From Candidatus Oceanisphaera merdipullorum (GTDB lineage Bacteria > Pseudomonadota > Gammaproteobacteria > Enterobacterales > Aeromonadaceae), in NCBI GenBank assembly GCA_018883865.1, contig JAHLFI010000143.1, positions 1 to 64,000 of the forward strand: a stretch of DNA of 64,000 nucleotides, given 5' to 3'. This document shows positions 54,889-64,000 of the stretch, piece after piece. The notes beneath the pieces were generated by a model. That model was not told the DNA's origin and searched no databases. It saw only the letters and a list, made by a program, of their open reading frames with translations. Both the position numbers and the translations under genes were made by a program. Positions within the stretch are counted from its first letter, which is position 1; each line of letters opens with the position of its first letter.

Positions 54889-55003
54889 AAAGAAGCTCTT
54901 ATGTTTAAAATAACGATAGAAAATGAGGGCGCGCTAAGGCGGGCGCTCATAATAACAGAAATCCCACCAAGGCGCTGTTTTATACCAAGAGGGTCTCTGC
55001 TGC

Positions 55004-57637
55004 TTAACCGTCTTGCGTTTGGCTGAGCTCCGCTATGATCTTGTGCCTTAGCCTAGTTTGCTCCTCGACGGTTAAGGGCAGATGGTCGGCGTTGGTGAGG
55101 CTAAAAAAATCTTCGACCCGTTCGCCAATGGTGGTGATCTTGGCCGCGTGTAAGTTTAACTGTAATTGGCTAAATACATTACCAATGCGCGCCAATAACC
55201 CAGGGGTGTCGAGGGCAATCAGCTCCATAAGGCTGCGCTTATGAGTGCGCTTGGGATGCAAAAAATTCACTTCGGTCGCCACGTTAAACTCTCGATGACG
55301 GCGGGACGGCGGCCGAATGCGCACCCGCGGCGCGCGCTTGCTCGCGAGCGTGTCCGTTAAGCGCTGGCATAACTCGGTAAGCCGGTCGCCACTCACAGGC
55401 TGGCCATCTGGCTCCAACACGATAAAGGTATCCAGCGCATAGCCGTCTTTGGAAGTCATGATTTGCGCGTCATGGATATTGAGATTTTTTTGATCCAGCG
55501 CCGCCGCAACTCGACCAAATAAGTTGGGCGAGTCTTGGCAATAAATAAACAGCTCGCTGCCGCCGCGCCCTGGTTGCTGGCTGATCTGCACCAAGGGTGC
55601 AGGGTTATCGCCGTGGGCTAAAATATGGCGGCTGTGCCAAGCAATTTGCTCTGGAGTGTGGCGCAAAAAATAATCGGCAGGAAAGCGCGGCCACAGTGCT
55701 TTTATTTGCGCCTCTGTGGTGTCCAATTGCAGCAGTATTTGACGCGCTTGGCGCTGATTTTCGCGGATGGTTAAGCGCAGATCCGGTGGGTTTTCTAAGC
55801 CTTGGCGCAAGGCTTTTTGGGTTGCGAAATACAGCTCGCGCAGCAGGCTGCCTTTCCAGTCATTCCATAAGTTATCGTTGGTGGCGCAAATGTCCGCCAC
55901 CGTCAGCACATATAAATAATCGAGCCTAATTTCATCGCGCACCTGATTGGCAAATTCGCTGATCACCTCAATGTCGTAAATATCTCGGCGCTGGGCGGTA
56001 ACCGACATTAGCAGATGCTGGCGCACCAGCCATATTACTAAATGGCTATCTGCTGGACTCAGTTGGTGTAATTCACAAAACGCCTCTGCGTCCAGGGCGC
56101 CCAGCTCGGAGTGGTCGCCGCCGCGGCCCTTGGCAATATCGTGAAACAGGGCGGCTATGTTGAGTAAATCAGGCTTGCGCATCCGATTACAAATATCAAA
56201 ACATAGCGGATGGCTGCGTTTACCGTCCCCGTGGTGAAAGCGATAAATGTTTTTCAGTAATCTGTGCGTATGCTCATCCACCGGATAGGCATGAAACATA
56301 TCAAATTGCATTTGGCCGACAATGCTTTGCCATTGGGGCAGGTAGGCGGCCAAGATACCGTAGCGGTGCATCAAGGTGAGCGCCAAGCCGCCGGCTTGAT
56401 GATGACGCATCAACATCATAAAAAAGCGTCGGCATTGTGGGTCGTCACATAAGAAGCCGGGCAGGTCACGCCGCGCATCCCTGAGTAAACGCAACGTGCT
56501 GGAGTAAATGCCGGTGATCTCCGTGTGCTGAGCGATATGATAAAACAGCCGTAAAATGGCCGCTGGTTGTCTGATAAAAAGTGCTGGGTCTATTACATCA
56601 ATCAAGGTGCCGCGCAGGCGAAATTCGGGCGTGAGATTGCGTACGTCCATGGCAATGTGACCCAGAATGGCTTCATCAAACAGCTGCAACAGCATTTCAT
56701 TAAGCTCTTGGACATGGCGAACCGTTTGGTAAAACTGCTTCATCATCTGCTCTATGGGCGCATTGCCTTCACCGGCAAAGCCTAAGGAGGTGGCCACGGC
56801 ACGTTGCCTGTCAAACAACAGGCGGTTGTCGGCTTTGTGGCTGGTGATGTGTAGGGCAAAGCGCAGCTTCCATAAGAAATTTTGGCAATCGAGCAGCTCT
56901 ACATATTCGTCTTGACTTAAAAAGTCGTGGCTGACCATTTCATGCAAGGTGGTGGCGCCAAAATGGCGACGGGTGACCCAGCTGATGGTTTGAATATCAC
57001 GTAAGCCTCCTGGACTGTATTTAATGTCAGGCTCGAGCTTATAACTGGTGTCTTGATATTGCTGATGGCGGGCAATTTGCTCTTGGCGTTTGGCTTCAAA
57101 AAAAGCTTGGCTGGACCAGAACTTATCCGGCTCGGTAGCGGCGGTTAATTCAGCAAAGGTGTGATAACAGCCACTAATGAGCCGAGCTTCAATTAGGTTG
57201 GTGGCGATGGTGAGATCGCGTTCGCCTTGGCGAATGCATTCCGCCACCGAACGTACGCTGTGGCCGACTTCGAGGCGCAAGTCCCACAGCACCGTAATAA
57301 AGCGGCCGATCCGCTCATTAACGGCTGCATTTGCGCCATCTTCACATAAGATCAATAAGTCGATGTCAGAAAAGGGATGCAGCTCACCGCGGCCATAACC
57401 GCCCACCGCAACGAGCGCCAAATCGGCGTCTTTATCTAAGCCTACGTGTCGCCACAGACCAGTCAGCAATTGGTCCATATGCTGGGATCGGGTAACCACC
57501 AGTTCGAAGATGTCGTCGCCGGCGTTAAAGCGTTGTTCTAGCCAGTTCTGTAACTCATACAGAATGGCCTTGCATTTCGGCAAGGTGAGCTCTGCGGGAT
57601 CAAACATAGCGGGCGCTAATAACGAAGGGCTGATCAC
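55004..57637 (-). CDS. glnD: PII uridylyltransferase/uridylyl-removing enzyme GlnD
   Basis: Bifunctional nitrogen sensor that adds UMP to, or removes it from, PII proteins according to glutamine level. The longest frame starts inside the upstream terminator. An ATG at 57643 touches its AAGGAG sequence, whereas the GTG at 57637 is 6 bases from it, so the GTG is preferred (877 residues); this choice is tentative. Domains in order are the nucleotidyltransferase with GGYGRGELHPFSDIDLL (about 79-95), a helical linker, the HD hydrolase (LFHDIAKGRGGDHSELG, about 505-520) and two C-terminal ACT domains (about 690-760, 800-870). All expected catalytic residues appear present. Confidence 0.94.
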   Translation of the reverse strand: MISPSLLAPAMFDPAELTLPKCKAILYELQNWLEQRFNAGDDIFELVVTRSQHMDQLLTGLWRHVGLDKDADLALVAVGGYGRGELHPFSDIDLLILCEDGANAAVNERIGRFITVLWDLRLEVGHSVRSVAECIRQGERDLTIATNLIEARLISGCYHTFAELTAATEPDKFWSSQAFFEAKRQEQIARHQQYQDTSYKLEPDIKYSPGGLRDIQTISWVTRRHFGATTLHEMVSHDFLSQDEYVELLDCQNFLWKLRFALHITSHKADNRLLFDRQRAVATSLGFAGEGNAPIEQMMKQFYQTVRHVQELNEMLLQLFDEAILGHIAMDVRNLTPEFRLRGTLIDVIDPALFIRQPAAILRLFYHIAQHTEITGIYSSTLRLLRDARRDLPGFLCDDPQCRRFFMMLMRHHQAGGLALTLMHRYGILAAYLPQWQSIVGQMQFDMFHAYPVDEHTHRLLKNIYRFHHGDGKRSHPLCFDICNRMRKPDLLNIAALFHDIAKGRGGDHSELGALDAEAFCELHQLSPADSHLVIWLVRQHLLMSVTAQRRDIYDIEVISEFANQVRDEIRLDYLYVLTVADICATNDNLWNDWKGSLLRELYFATQKALRQGLENPPDLRLTIRENQRQARQILLQLDTTEAQIKALWPRFPADYFLRHTPEQIAWHSRHILAHGDNPAPLVQISQQPGRGGSELFIYCQDSPNLFGRVAAALDQKNLNIHDAQIMTSKDGYALDTFIVLEPDGQPVSGDRLTELCQRLTDTLASKRAPRVRIRPPSRRHREFNVATEVNFLHPKRTHKRSLMELIALDTPGLLARIGNVFSQLQLNLHAAKITTIGERVEDFFSLTNADHLPLTVEEQTRLRHKIIAELSQTQDG

Positions 57638-57663
57638 GGGCATCTCCTTGATAAGACGGGCGT

Positions 57664-57698
57664 TAAAAACCATCAAGGCGCCGTAGCGCCTTGATGGT
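57664..57698 (-). terminator. Rho-independent terminator after cspD
   Basis: Perfect 13-base arms ACCATCAAGGCGC / GCGCCTTGATGGT around a 4-base loop. On the minus strand it ends in a T-run. It lies between the cspD-like gene and glnD and shows that the longer glnD frame is not the real start. Confidence 0.92.
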
Positions 57699-57721
57699 GA
57701 GATACTGAATCTCCGTGCTTA

Positions 57722-57931
57722 TTATTCGCCCGCGGATTTAATGCTAACAGCATGATTTCCTTTTGGGCCTTGTTCGATTTTATATTGTACCAACTGGCCC
57801 GCTTTGAGGGTTCTATATCCATCCATTTCAATGGTGGAAAAATGTGCGAACACATCATCACCGCCGTCCTGTGGGCAGATAAAGCCAAATCCCTTAGCAT
57901 TATTAAACCACTTCACCGTACCGGTTGTCAT
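57722..57931 (-). CDS. cspD: Cold-shock-like protein CspD
   Basis: Single cold-shock-domain protein that binds single-stranded nucleic acid; in E. coli CspD is induced in stationary phase and inhibits replication. The ATG at 57931 gives the standard N-terminus TGTVKWFNNAKGFGFI (RNP1) and is preceded by AAGGGA; an upstream frame adds 18 unrelated residues. DVFAHFSTI (RNP2) and a 69-residue length fit CspD better than CspA. It is divergent from clpS with about 400 bases between starts, as in E. coli. Confidence 0.92.
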   Translation of the reverse strand: MTTGTVKWFNNAKGFGFICPQDGGDDVFAHFSTIEMDGYRTLKAGQLVQYKIEQGPKGNHAVSIKSAGE

Positions 57932-58329
57932 ACTTTCGTCCCTTTTATTCAAACATCCTAAACAACGTGATTCATTGGTTAGCACTTAGGCCTAACTCAG
58001 TATCATTACAGGCGATTCTTCGCCGGATGTGGCCATTGATATTAAGAGCAAGCTGCTCCTAATAAATCATGACTCAAGTCCACTTTAATCAAACGATTAA
58101 GCGAGTCAAGCCTTTGTTTAGTGCTTCACAATGCTAAGCTAAGACAGTTGACAGCATCACCATAAGCGCTAGTGTGAAGGAAAGACACTCCAAACAGTTC
58201 CTGATATCCTGAGTGCACAATACGAGCTTAGGCCGTTGATTTAAAGGGCGAGACATAGGCTTATCTGATCCCAGTCAGTATGTCGCGCAATCAGGAACAG
58301 TGATTTAGAGTGCAGATTCGAGTAATGAT
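57932..58329. other. Divergent promoter region between cspD and clpS
   Basis: About 400 bases with no gene of its own. It holds the promoters of the two divergent genes. No long palindrome, repeat or recognised operator was seen. Confidence 0.5.
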
Positions 58330-58653
58330 ATGAGCAGGAGTACGCATCAGACCGATGGTGATCTATTAAAAGAGAAGGAAGCGGAAGAAATTGCGCTGCA
58401 ACCCCCTCCTATGTACAAGGTCATCTTGAATAACGACGATTACACGCCCATGGATTTTGTAGTGGAGGTGTTGCAACGGTTTTTCGCTATGGACGAAGAT
58501 AAAGCCACGCAAGTGATGATGGCGGTCCATTACCAAGGAAAAGGAGTATGCGGGCGGTTTACAGCCGAAATAGCAGAAACTAAAGTTGCACAAGTTAATC
58601 GATACGCTCGGCTACACGAACATCCGTTGTTGTGCAGCATGGAGCAAGAATAA
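58330..58653 (+). CDS. clpS: ATP-dependent Clp protease adaptor ClpS
   Basis: Adaptor that recognises N-degron substrates and hands them to ClpAP. The 107-residue protein has [20 protein letters not shown], which forms the hydrophobic N-terminal-residue pocket, VVEVLQRFF, and a C-terminal segment with [15 protein letters not shown], the ClpA-binding helix. It begins the clpS-clpA operon; a 48-base gap separates the genes. Length matches E. coli ClpS (106). Confidence 0.97.
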   Translation: MSRSTHQTDGDLLKEKEAEEIALQPPPMYKVILNNDDYTPMDFVVEVLQRFFAMDEDKATQVMMAVHYQGKGVCGRFTAEIAETKVAQVNRYARLHEHPLLCSMEQE

Positions 58654-58701
58654 GTCAATACCCGCCGCAACGGGACACCGAAGTTTTTAGGGGAGGTGCC
58701 T

Positions 58702-60957
58702 ATGTTGAACAAAGATCTTGAGAGCACACTGAACGATGCGTTCAATGACGCACGTCGTGCTCGCCACGAGTTCATGACGGTGGAGCACCTGCTACTCGCG
58801 TTGTTGAATAACCCAGCAGCCAAAGAGGCCTTAGTGGCCTGTGGTGCCGATCTTGAGCAGCTGCGTCGCGAAACCCAGCTGTTTATCGAGCAAACCACGC
58901 CTTTACTGCCGGTGGGCGATGTGGAAATTGAAACCCAGCCAACCTTGGGTTTTCAGCGTGTCTTGCAACGCGCCGTGTTTCATGTGCAATCGTCAGGTAA
59001 TGCCGAAGTCACCGGTGCTAACGTGTTAGTGGCTATGTTTAGTGAACAAGAATCGCAAGCGGCCTATTTGCTAAAGAAAATTCGGGTCAGCCGCTTAGAC
59101 GTGGTCAATTTCTTATCCCACGGTGTGCGCAAAGACGAGCAACCAGAAGATAACTCAGCAGCGTCTCGAGAAGAAGGTGCCGAGGAAGCGGCTAGCAATC
59201 AAACTGAGGGCTTCGTCAATAACCTCAACCAGTGGGTAAAAGACGGGCGCATCGATCCTTTAATTGGCCGTGAGCAAGAAGTGAGTCGCGCCATTCAGGT
59301 GTTGTGTCGTCGTCGCAAGAATAACCCACTGTTAGTGGGTGAAGCTGGCGTTGGTAAAACCGCCATCGCAGAGGGTCTAGCCTATCGTATCGTGCACGGC
59401 GATGTGCCAGAGATCATGGCCGATAATATTATTTACTCCCTCGACATGGGCGCGCTGTTGGCCGGCACTAAGTACCGTGGCGATTTCGAAAAACGCTTTA
59501 AGGCTTTGCTCCGGCAGTTTGAGAAGCAGAAGGGCGCGATTTTGTTTATCGACGAAATCCACACCATTATCGGTGCCGGTGCTGCTTCTGGTGGTCAGCT
59601 AGACGCTGCCAATTTACTGAAACCTATGCTATCTAGCGGCCAAATTCGTTGTATGGGCTCGACTACCTATCAGGAATACAGTCAAATTTTTGAGAAAGAC
59701 CGCGCCTTGGCCCGTCGCTTTCAGAAAATAGACATTCCTGAGCCGTCGGTAGAAGACACCACCAAGATCTTAATGGGCCTAAAAAGCCGCTATGAAGCCC
59801 ATCACGATGTTCGCTACACCACACCGGCCATTAAGGCGGCGGCAGAGCTGTCGGCCAAATACATCAACGACCGCCATCTACCCGATAAGGCGATAGATGT
59901 GATTGATGAGGCTGGCGCCAGAATTCGCATGCTGCCGCCTTCAAAGCGTAAGAAGACCATAGGGGTGAGCGACATTGAGGCCATAGTGGCTAAGATTGCG
60001 CGCATTCCAGAAAAGTCTGTATCTAGCTCCGACAAAGAAGCGCTGAAGACGTTGGAGTCGAAGTTGAAGATGGTGGTGTTTGGCCAAGACAATGCCATAG
60101 AGGTGCTGACTGACGCCATTCGCTTGAGTCGCTCTGGCCTTGGCAATGAAAGACGCCCCATTGGTTCCTTCTTGTTTGCGGGGCCCACGGGCGTGGGCAA
60201 AACCGAGGTCACCCAGCAGCTCGCACGCGTGCTCGGCATAGAGTTGGTGCGTTTTGATATGTCTGAATACATGGAAGCCCATACGGTGTCGCGCCTGATT
60301 GGGGCGCCGCCGGGCTATGTCGGCTTTGAGCAGGGTGGTCTGTTGACCGATGCGGTGATCAAACATCCGCATGCGGTGGTCTTGCTCGATGAAATCGAAA
60401 AAGCCCACTCGGATGTGTTTAACCTGTTATTACAGGTGATGGATAACGGCACCTTAACCGACAACAGTGGCCGCAAAGCGGATTTTCGCAATGTGATTTT
60501 AGTGATGACCACCAACGCCGGCGTGCAAGAAACCGTGCGCCAATCGATTGGCTTCCAGGAGCAAGACAACAGTCCCGACGCCATGATTGAAATCAATCGT
60601 ACTTTTGCGCCCGAGTTTCGTAACCGACTCGACCACATCATCTGGTTTAATCACTTGGATATGGCCGTTATTTATCAGGTGGTGGACAAGTTTATTGTGG
60701 AACTGCAGGCCCAGTTGGATGCGAAGGGTGTGTCGATGGAGGTAAGTGAACCGGCTCGCGCTTGGTTAGCAGAGCAGGGCTATGACAAAACGATGGGCGC
60801 GAGGCCTATGGGGCGGGTGATTCAACAACAGCTGAAAAAGCCGCTGGCCAACGAGTTGCTGTTTGGCGAACTGGTCGGTGGCGGCTCGGTTAAGGTCACC
60901 TTAAAAGACAACAAACTGCATTTTGATTATCAGTCGGAGGCTTCTTTGGCTCATTAG
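58702..60957 (+). CDS. clpA: ATP-dependent Clp protease ATP-binding subunit ClpA
   Basis: AAA+ unfoldase partner of ClpP. The ATG at 58702 is preferred over an in-frame GTG just upstream, since GGGGAGG lies 5 bases before it. The 751-residue protein has the N domain (about 1-145), D1 with Walker A GEAGVGKT and Walker B LFIDEIHT, D2 with Walker A GPTGVGKT and VLLDEIEKAH, and the IGL-type loop that docks on ClpP. A glutamate/alanine-rich linker lies at about 150-170. It is followed by a terminator. Confidence 0.97.
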   Translation: MLNKDLESTLNDAFNDARRARHEFMTVEHLLLALLNNPAAKEALVACGADLEQLRRETQLFIEQTTPLLPVGDVEIETQPTLGFQRVLQRAVFHVQSSGNAEVTGANVLVAMFSEQESQAAYLLKKIRVSRLDVVNFLSHGVRKDEQPEDNSAASREEGAEEAASNQTEGFVNNLNQWVKDGRIDPLIGREQEVSRAIQVLCRRRKNNPLLVGEAGVGKTAIAEGLAYRIVHGDVPEIMADNIIYSLDMGALLAGTKYRGDFEKRFKALLRQFEKQKGAILFIDEIHTIIGAGAASGGQLDAANLLKPMLSSGQIRCMGSTTYQEYSQIFEKDRALARRFQKIDIPEPSVEDTTKILMGLKSRYEAHHDVRYTTPAIKAAAELSAKYINDRHLPDKAIDVIDEAGARIRMLPPSKRKKTIGVSDIEAIVAKIARIPEKSVSSSDKEALKTLESKLKMVVFGQDNAIEVLTDAIRLSRSGLGNERRPIGSFLFAGPTGVGKTEVTQQLARVLGIELVRFDMSEYMEAHTVSRLIGAPPGYVGFEQGGLLTDAVIKHPHAVVLLDEIEKAHSDVFNLLLQVMDNGTLTDNSGRKADFRNVILVMTTNAGVQETVRQSIGFQEQDNSPDAMIEINRTFAPEFRNRLDHIIWFNHLDMAVIYQVVDKFIVELQAQLDAKGVSMEVSEPARAWLAEQGYDKTMGARPMGRVIQQQLKKPLANELLFGELVGGGSVKVTLKDNKLHFDYQSEASLAH

Positions 60958-60982
60958 CGCCACATGCCTCTTAATGCCAATA

Positions 60983-61018
60983 AGCCCGCCACCTTAAACC
61001 AGGGGCGGGCCTTTTTTA
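60983..61018 (+). terminator. Rho-independent terminator after clpA
   Basis: GCCCGCC / GGCGGGC arms, 13-base loop, followed by T residues. Confidence 0.85.
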
Positions 61019-61059
61019 TTCAAGAGGCGCAGGTCTAATAGAGCAGACGTGAGCAAAGT

Positions 61060-61110
61060 ACCCAAAGGTTAATTAATAGGCATGAGTTAAGCGCCCTTTA
61101 ACCTTTGGGT
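61060..61110. repeat. 12-base inverted repeat downstream of infA
   Basis: Arms ACCCAAAGGTTA / TAACCTTTGGGT separated by 27 bases. It lies between convergent clpA and infA, just beyond the infA stop on the minus strand. There is no U-run, so it may be a processed mRNA 3' end rather than a terminator. Confidence 0.7.
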
Positions 61111-61126
61111 GTCACTGGCGAACGGA

Positions 61127-61357
<231 letters not shown>

Positions 61358-61421
61358 TTAACGCAGGCAATAAAAGCGGACGAAATCATGGCAGATTTAG
61401 CCCTCAGTGTAAAGTTTCCGC

Positions 61422-62126
61422 TCAGTCTTTCATCCCGTGCCAGATTCCGGCACTGAGTCGCTGATGGGGGCGGAACTGTTGTTTATAATTCATTTTCGCA
61501 CATTCATCCACTTGATACCCCAGATAAAGCCAATTCTGAGCGGCGTCTTTGGCCAACTTGAGCTGAGTTAAGACCGCAAAGGTACCTAGTGAACGGTGCG
61601 CAAGCTCAGGCTCAAAAAAGGTATACATGGCACTCATTGATTGGCTTAAGGTGTCGGTGACCGCCACCGCAATCAATTTTTTCGCCAATCTAAATTCGAT
61701 AAAGGTGGGGGAAAGCCAGTCACATAGTACAAAGCTTTGGTATTGCTTGAGGCTGGCCGGATACATGGGGCCATCAGTATGGCGTTGGTCAATATAACGG
61801 CGGTACAAGTCAAAGTAAGCGGGCTGGTCGACGTGGCAGACGGTGATGACAAGATCGTGATTCAGCCGAGTAATCCGTTTTTGACTGCGACTAGGGACAA
61901 AACCCTCCACCCCAATGCGCAGTGATTGGCAGGCAGAGCAGCCTTGGCAATGGGGGCGATAAATATCACTGCCGCTGCGGCGAAAGCCGGCACTGAGTAG
62001 TTGCTCATAGCCTAATGAACTAAGTCTGTCCTTATCCAGCAAGACTAATAATTGCTCTTGCTGCTGGGGTAAGTAACTGCAGGCATGAGGTGGCGTTAAA
62101 CCGACCTTCAGGTTTACTTCTTTCAA
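61422..62126 (-). CDS. bpt: Aspartate/glutamate leucyltransferase Bpt
   Basis: Transfers leucine from Leu-tRNA to N-terminal Asp or Glu, generating a ClpS-recognised N-degron. The start is a TTG at 62126 that overlaps the aat stop (TTGA) and is preceded by GGGAGAG; the longer frame starts inside aat and does not fit the family. The 234-residue protein has the N-terminal VGLTPPHACSYLP, the cysteine-containing YRPHCQGCSACQSLRI cluster, and the C-terminal GNAT-like part with LYLGYQVDECAKMNYK. It forms an operon with aat. Confidence 0.94.
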   Translation of the reverse strand: MKEVNLKVGLTPPHACSYLPQQQEQLLVLLDKDRLSSLGYEQLLSAGFRRSGSDIYRPHCQGCSACQSLRIGVEGFVPSRSQKRITRLNHDLVITVCHVDQPAYFDLYRRYIDQRHTDGPMYPASLKQYQSFVLCDWLSPTFIEFRLAKKLIAVAVTDTLSQSMSAMYTFFEPELAHRSLGTFAVLTQLKLAKDAAQNWLYLGYQVDECAKMNYKQQFRPHQRLSAGIWHGMKD

Positions 62127-62818
62127 AATGTTAACTCTCCCGGTTGCCAGCATCCTTCGCGCAGCGGTAAGCCTTGCAGCTTATGTAGTGCCTTTAAAAA
62201 ATCGGCTCGGTCGCAAGTGCCTACACCTAGGCTCATCAAGTGTGGATTAGGCAGCTGGCAATCGATTAAGGTACCGCCATAACGACTAAAGTGACGACAT
62301 AAGGCCAGCATGGCCAGTTTTGAGCCATTATCTACACGATGAAACATGGACTCGCCACAAAATAGTTGGCCAAGATTCATGCCATACAGGCCGGCAACCA
62401 GCTCAGAGCCTTGCCAAACTTCAATGGAGTGGGCGTGGCCTTGGCTATGTAATTGGCAATAGGCGGCTTCAATATCTCGGGTGATCCAAGTGCCTTCTTT
62501 CTGTTCACGCAACTGGCGACACTGACTGATCACTTGGGCGAAGGCGGTGTTGATGGTGAGGCGATAGGGTGCACGCTTGGCTAATTTGGCCAAGCTGCGA
62601 CTTACGTGTAAGTCTTGGGGATCAAGTACGGCGCGCGGATCCGGTGACCACCACAGCAAAGGCTGATCTTCTTCAAACCAAGGGAAAATGCCCATGGTAT
62701 AGGCCAGCAGTAATCGCTCTGGGCTTAAATCGCCCCCTATTGCCAATAAACCATTTGGGTCTTTCAGCGCCTTATCTTGGGGCGGAAACCATAATTTATT
62801 ATCCAGTAATGTCAGCAT
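62123..62818 (-). CDS. aat: Leucyl/phenylalanyl-tRNA-protein transferase Aat
   Basis: Attaches Leu or Phe to proteins beginning with Arg or Lys, marking them for ClpS/ClpA. The 231-residue protein shows FPPQDKALKDPNGLLAIGGDL, GIFPWFEEDQPLLWWSPDPR, HSIEVWQ, GLYGMNLGQLFCGESMFH and IDCQLPNPHLMSLG, all characteristic. It is the first gene of the aat-bpt pair; its stop overlaps the bpt start. Confidence 0.97.
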   Translation of the reverse strand: MLTLLDNKLWFPPQDKALKDPNGLLAIGGDLSPERLLLAYTMGIFPWFEEDQPLLWWSPDPRAVLDPQDLHVSRSLAKLAKRAPYRLTINTAFAQVISQCRQLREQKEGTWITRDIEAAYCQLHSQGHAHSIEVWQGSELVAGLYGMNLGQLFCGESMFHRVDNGSKLAMLALCRHFSRYGGTLIDCQLPNPHLMSLGVGTCDRADFLKALHKLQGLPLREGCWQPGELTF

Positions 62819-62839
62819 GGCGTTAACCGTTACTCTTAT

Positions 62840-63031
62840 CTATGTGCCTGATTTGTCGTGTTTGCTTAAGTGAGCTTGCCAGTCTTGACCGGCTTTTTGC
62901 TCTATGTATTCACGGATTAACTGGCGTACTTTTTGTGAGGGCGTGACGTCCTCCTCGGTACACAGTTGCTCAAACAGCGCCTTTTTTCTGGGGTCAATCA
63001 ATAGGGTTAAGCGTGCGGTACGTTTTTCCAT
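62840..63031 (-). CDS. CopG-like ribbon-helix-helix protein
   Basis: A 63-residue protein likely to be a ribbon-helix-helix DNA-binding protein: a basic first strand (KRTARLTLLIDPRKK), then two helices (FEQLCTEEDV, PSQKVRQLIREYIEQ). AGGAG lies upstream of the ATG. It lies just upstream of aat on the same strand and divergent from the SulP transporter, which it may regulate. No toxin gene adjoins it, so an antitoxin role has no support here. Confidence 0.75.
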   Translation of the reverse strand: MEKRTARLTLLIDPRKKALFEQLCTEEDVTPSQKVRQLIREYIEQKAGQDWQAHLSKHDKSGT

Positions 63032-63180
63032 CTTAGCTCCTACTTTCAGGTCTCATTGTTGGCGATTTGATTGGCCCATAATGGGCCGATTATGTTAATG
63101 ATATTACCATTGAATGAATAAAGAATGAGCATATAATCTTTTTAATAACCCTAATGTTAGGGTGTGTTTAGGAGAAGGGT

Positions 63181-64000
63181 ATGGCCCATAGAGCACATTT
63201 ATTTTCGCTACGTCTTGGTCATGCATTTCGTGAGAGTTGCTTAACGGAACCCTATGGCCGCCAGCGCTTCTTTAAAGATCTGTTAGCCGGCATTACGGTG
63301 GGCATTATTGCTATTCCACTGGCCATGGCATTGGCTATCGCCAGTGGGGTGGCGCCGCAATATGGACTTTATACCGCCATTATTGCTGGATTTATTATCG
63401 CCCTAACCGGCGGCTCGCGCTTAAGCGTTTCCGGCCCCACCGCCGCCTTCGTGGTGATTTTATATCCAATAGCCCAGCAGTATGGCTTAGGAGGTTTATT
63501 GCTGGCCACCGTCATGTCGGGCTTGATCCTAATCGGCTTGGCATTGGTCCGGCTGGGGCGGTTAATTGAGTATATTCCAGCCTCGGTGACCTTAGGTTTT
63601 ACCGGCGGTATAGGGGTGGTGATTGCCACCTTACAGTTGAAAGACTTCTTAGGTCTTACCGAGCTTAATATGCCAGAGCATTATCTGGATAAAGTGTCAG
63701 CGTTAATCCAAGCAGCTCCCGACTTTTACGGCCCGAGTGTCATGATAGCACTGCTGACGCTGGCCATTATGTTGCTCTGGCCCAAGCTAAAAATTAGCGT
63801 GCCGGCGCATTTACCCGCAGTAATAGTAGCCAGCGGGCTCACTTGGCTGCTTAATCGCCAAGGGCTAGAGATTGCTACCATTAGCAGCCAGTTTAGCTAT
63901 GTATTGGCCGATGGCAGCACCGGTCAAGGCATACCTCCCGTGTTGCCACAGTTTATGTGGCCTTGGTTACAACCGGGCCCTAGTGGCGGTTTATTAACGC
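63181..64000 (+). CDS. dauA: SulP-family anion/C4-dicarboxylate transporter, DauA-like (partial)
   Basis: The gene runs off the right edge of the window; about 273 residues are visible. An AGGAGAAGGG ribosome-binding sequence precedes the ATG. After a short basic cytoplasmic start ([14 protein letters not shown]), the protein has the SulP core: [46 protein letters not shown] and [15 protein letters not shown], plus a loop with MPEHYLDKV very close to E. coli DauA (YchM), which transports succinate and other C4-dicarboxylates at acidic pH. The STAS domain expected at the C-terminus lies outside. It is divergent from the CopG-like gene. Confidence 0.92.
   Translation, partial: MAHRAHLFSLRLGHAFRESCLTEPYGRQRFFKDLLAGITVGIIAIPLAMALAIASGVAPQYGLYTAIIAGFIIALTGGSRLSVSGPTAAFVVILYPIAQQYGLGGLLLATVMSGLILIGLALVRLGRLIEYIPASVTLGFTGGIGVVIATLQLKDFLGLTELNMPEHYLDKVSALIQAAPDFYGPSVMIALLTLAIMLLWPKLKISVPAHLPAVIVASGLTWLLNRQGLEIATISSQFSYVLADGSTGQGIPPVLPQFMWPWLQPGPSGGLLT

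Noticed and set aside
62840..63031. CopG-like protein as antitoxin of a toxin-antitoxin pair
   Set aside because: No small toxin gene lies next to it; its neighbours are aat and a SulP transporter.

Overview
The window is an ordinary-looking stretch of gammaproteobacterial chromosome of moderate GC content. Gene content and order (recC-recB-recD; cspD / clpS-clpA ... infA ... bpt-aat; syd-queF and yqcC-truC-yqcA; ygdD-rlmM; xni-ppnN) fit the Aeromonadales, for example an Oceanisphaera/Oceanimonas/Zobellella-type marine bacterium. That placement is inferred from remembered gene order and protein resemblance, not from a search. No rRNA, tRNA, CRISPR array, prophage or intact insertion sequence was seen.

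Region by region: 1-1.3 kb holds a DUF554 membrane protein and a decayed C-terminal piece of an IS1-family transposase. 1.3-7.2 kb is an iron-acquisition cluster: a FepA-type catecholate receptor on the minus strand with a clear Fur box, a divergent periplasmic IroE-like esterase, and a CirA/IrgA-type receptor. 7.8-10.7 kb carries a YahK-type zinc aldehyde reductase, a YafC-like LysR regulator and the quinone reductase MdaB. 11-13.8 kb is a two-gene operon of P-loop GTPases, one with a DUF697-like C-terminus and one with two N-terminal membrane helices; this is the least understood unit here. 13.9-23.5 kb is the recCBD operon. A gene-poor, AT-rich stretch of about 1 kb follows, containing a heptamer tandem repeat.

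24.5-32 kb is accessory metabolism and signalling: a cold-shock-domain/zinc-ribbon membrane protein, a soluble PAS-PAS chemotaxis transducer, the glutathione transferase YghU, the 2-oxoadipate dioxygenase HglS (YdcJ family), an anchored protein of unknown function and a DUF2726 protein. 32-44 kb holds a small hydrolase-ygdD-rlmM operon, NAD-dependent isocitrate dehydrogenase, xni, ppnN, an intact diguanylate cyclase paired with a TPR protein that has a degenerate GGDEF domain, queF and syd. 44-48.7 kb has a minus-strand run of conserved DUF genes and the plus-strand yqcC-truC-yqcA operon. 48.8-57.9 kb contains meso-diaminopimelate dehydrogenase, the S1-type RNA-binding protein CvfB, an SLC13 transporter with two TrkA-C domains, DUF3081, dbpA, glnD and cspD. 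58.3-62.8 kb gathers the N-degron machinery (clpS, clpA, bpt, aat) around infA. The window ends inside a DauA-type SulP transporter.

Functionally the window is mostly housekeeping (DNA repair, translation and RNA modification, protein turnover, nitrogen sensing) with three smaller adaptive modules: catecholate siderophore uptake, the paired GTPases, and the cyclic-di-GMP/TPR pair. Several start codons were moved downstream from the longest open frame because a good Shine-Dalgarno sequence or family alignment supports the internal start; these are noted per gene.
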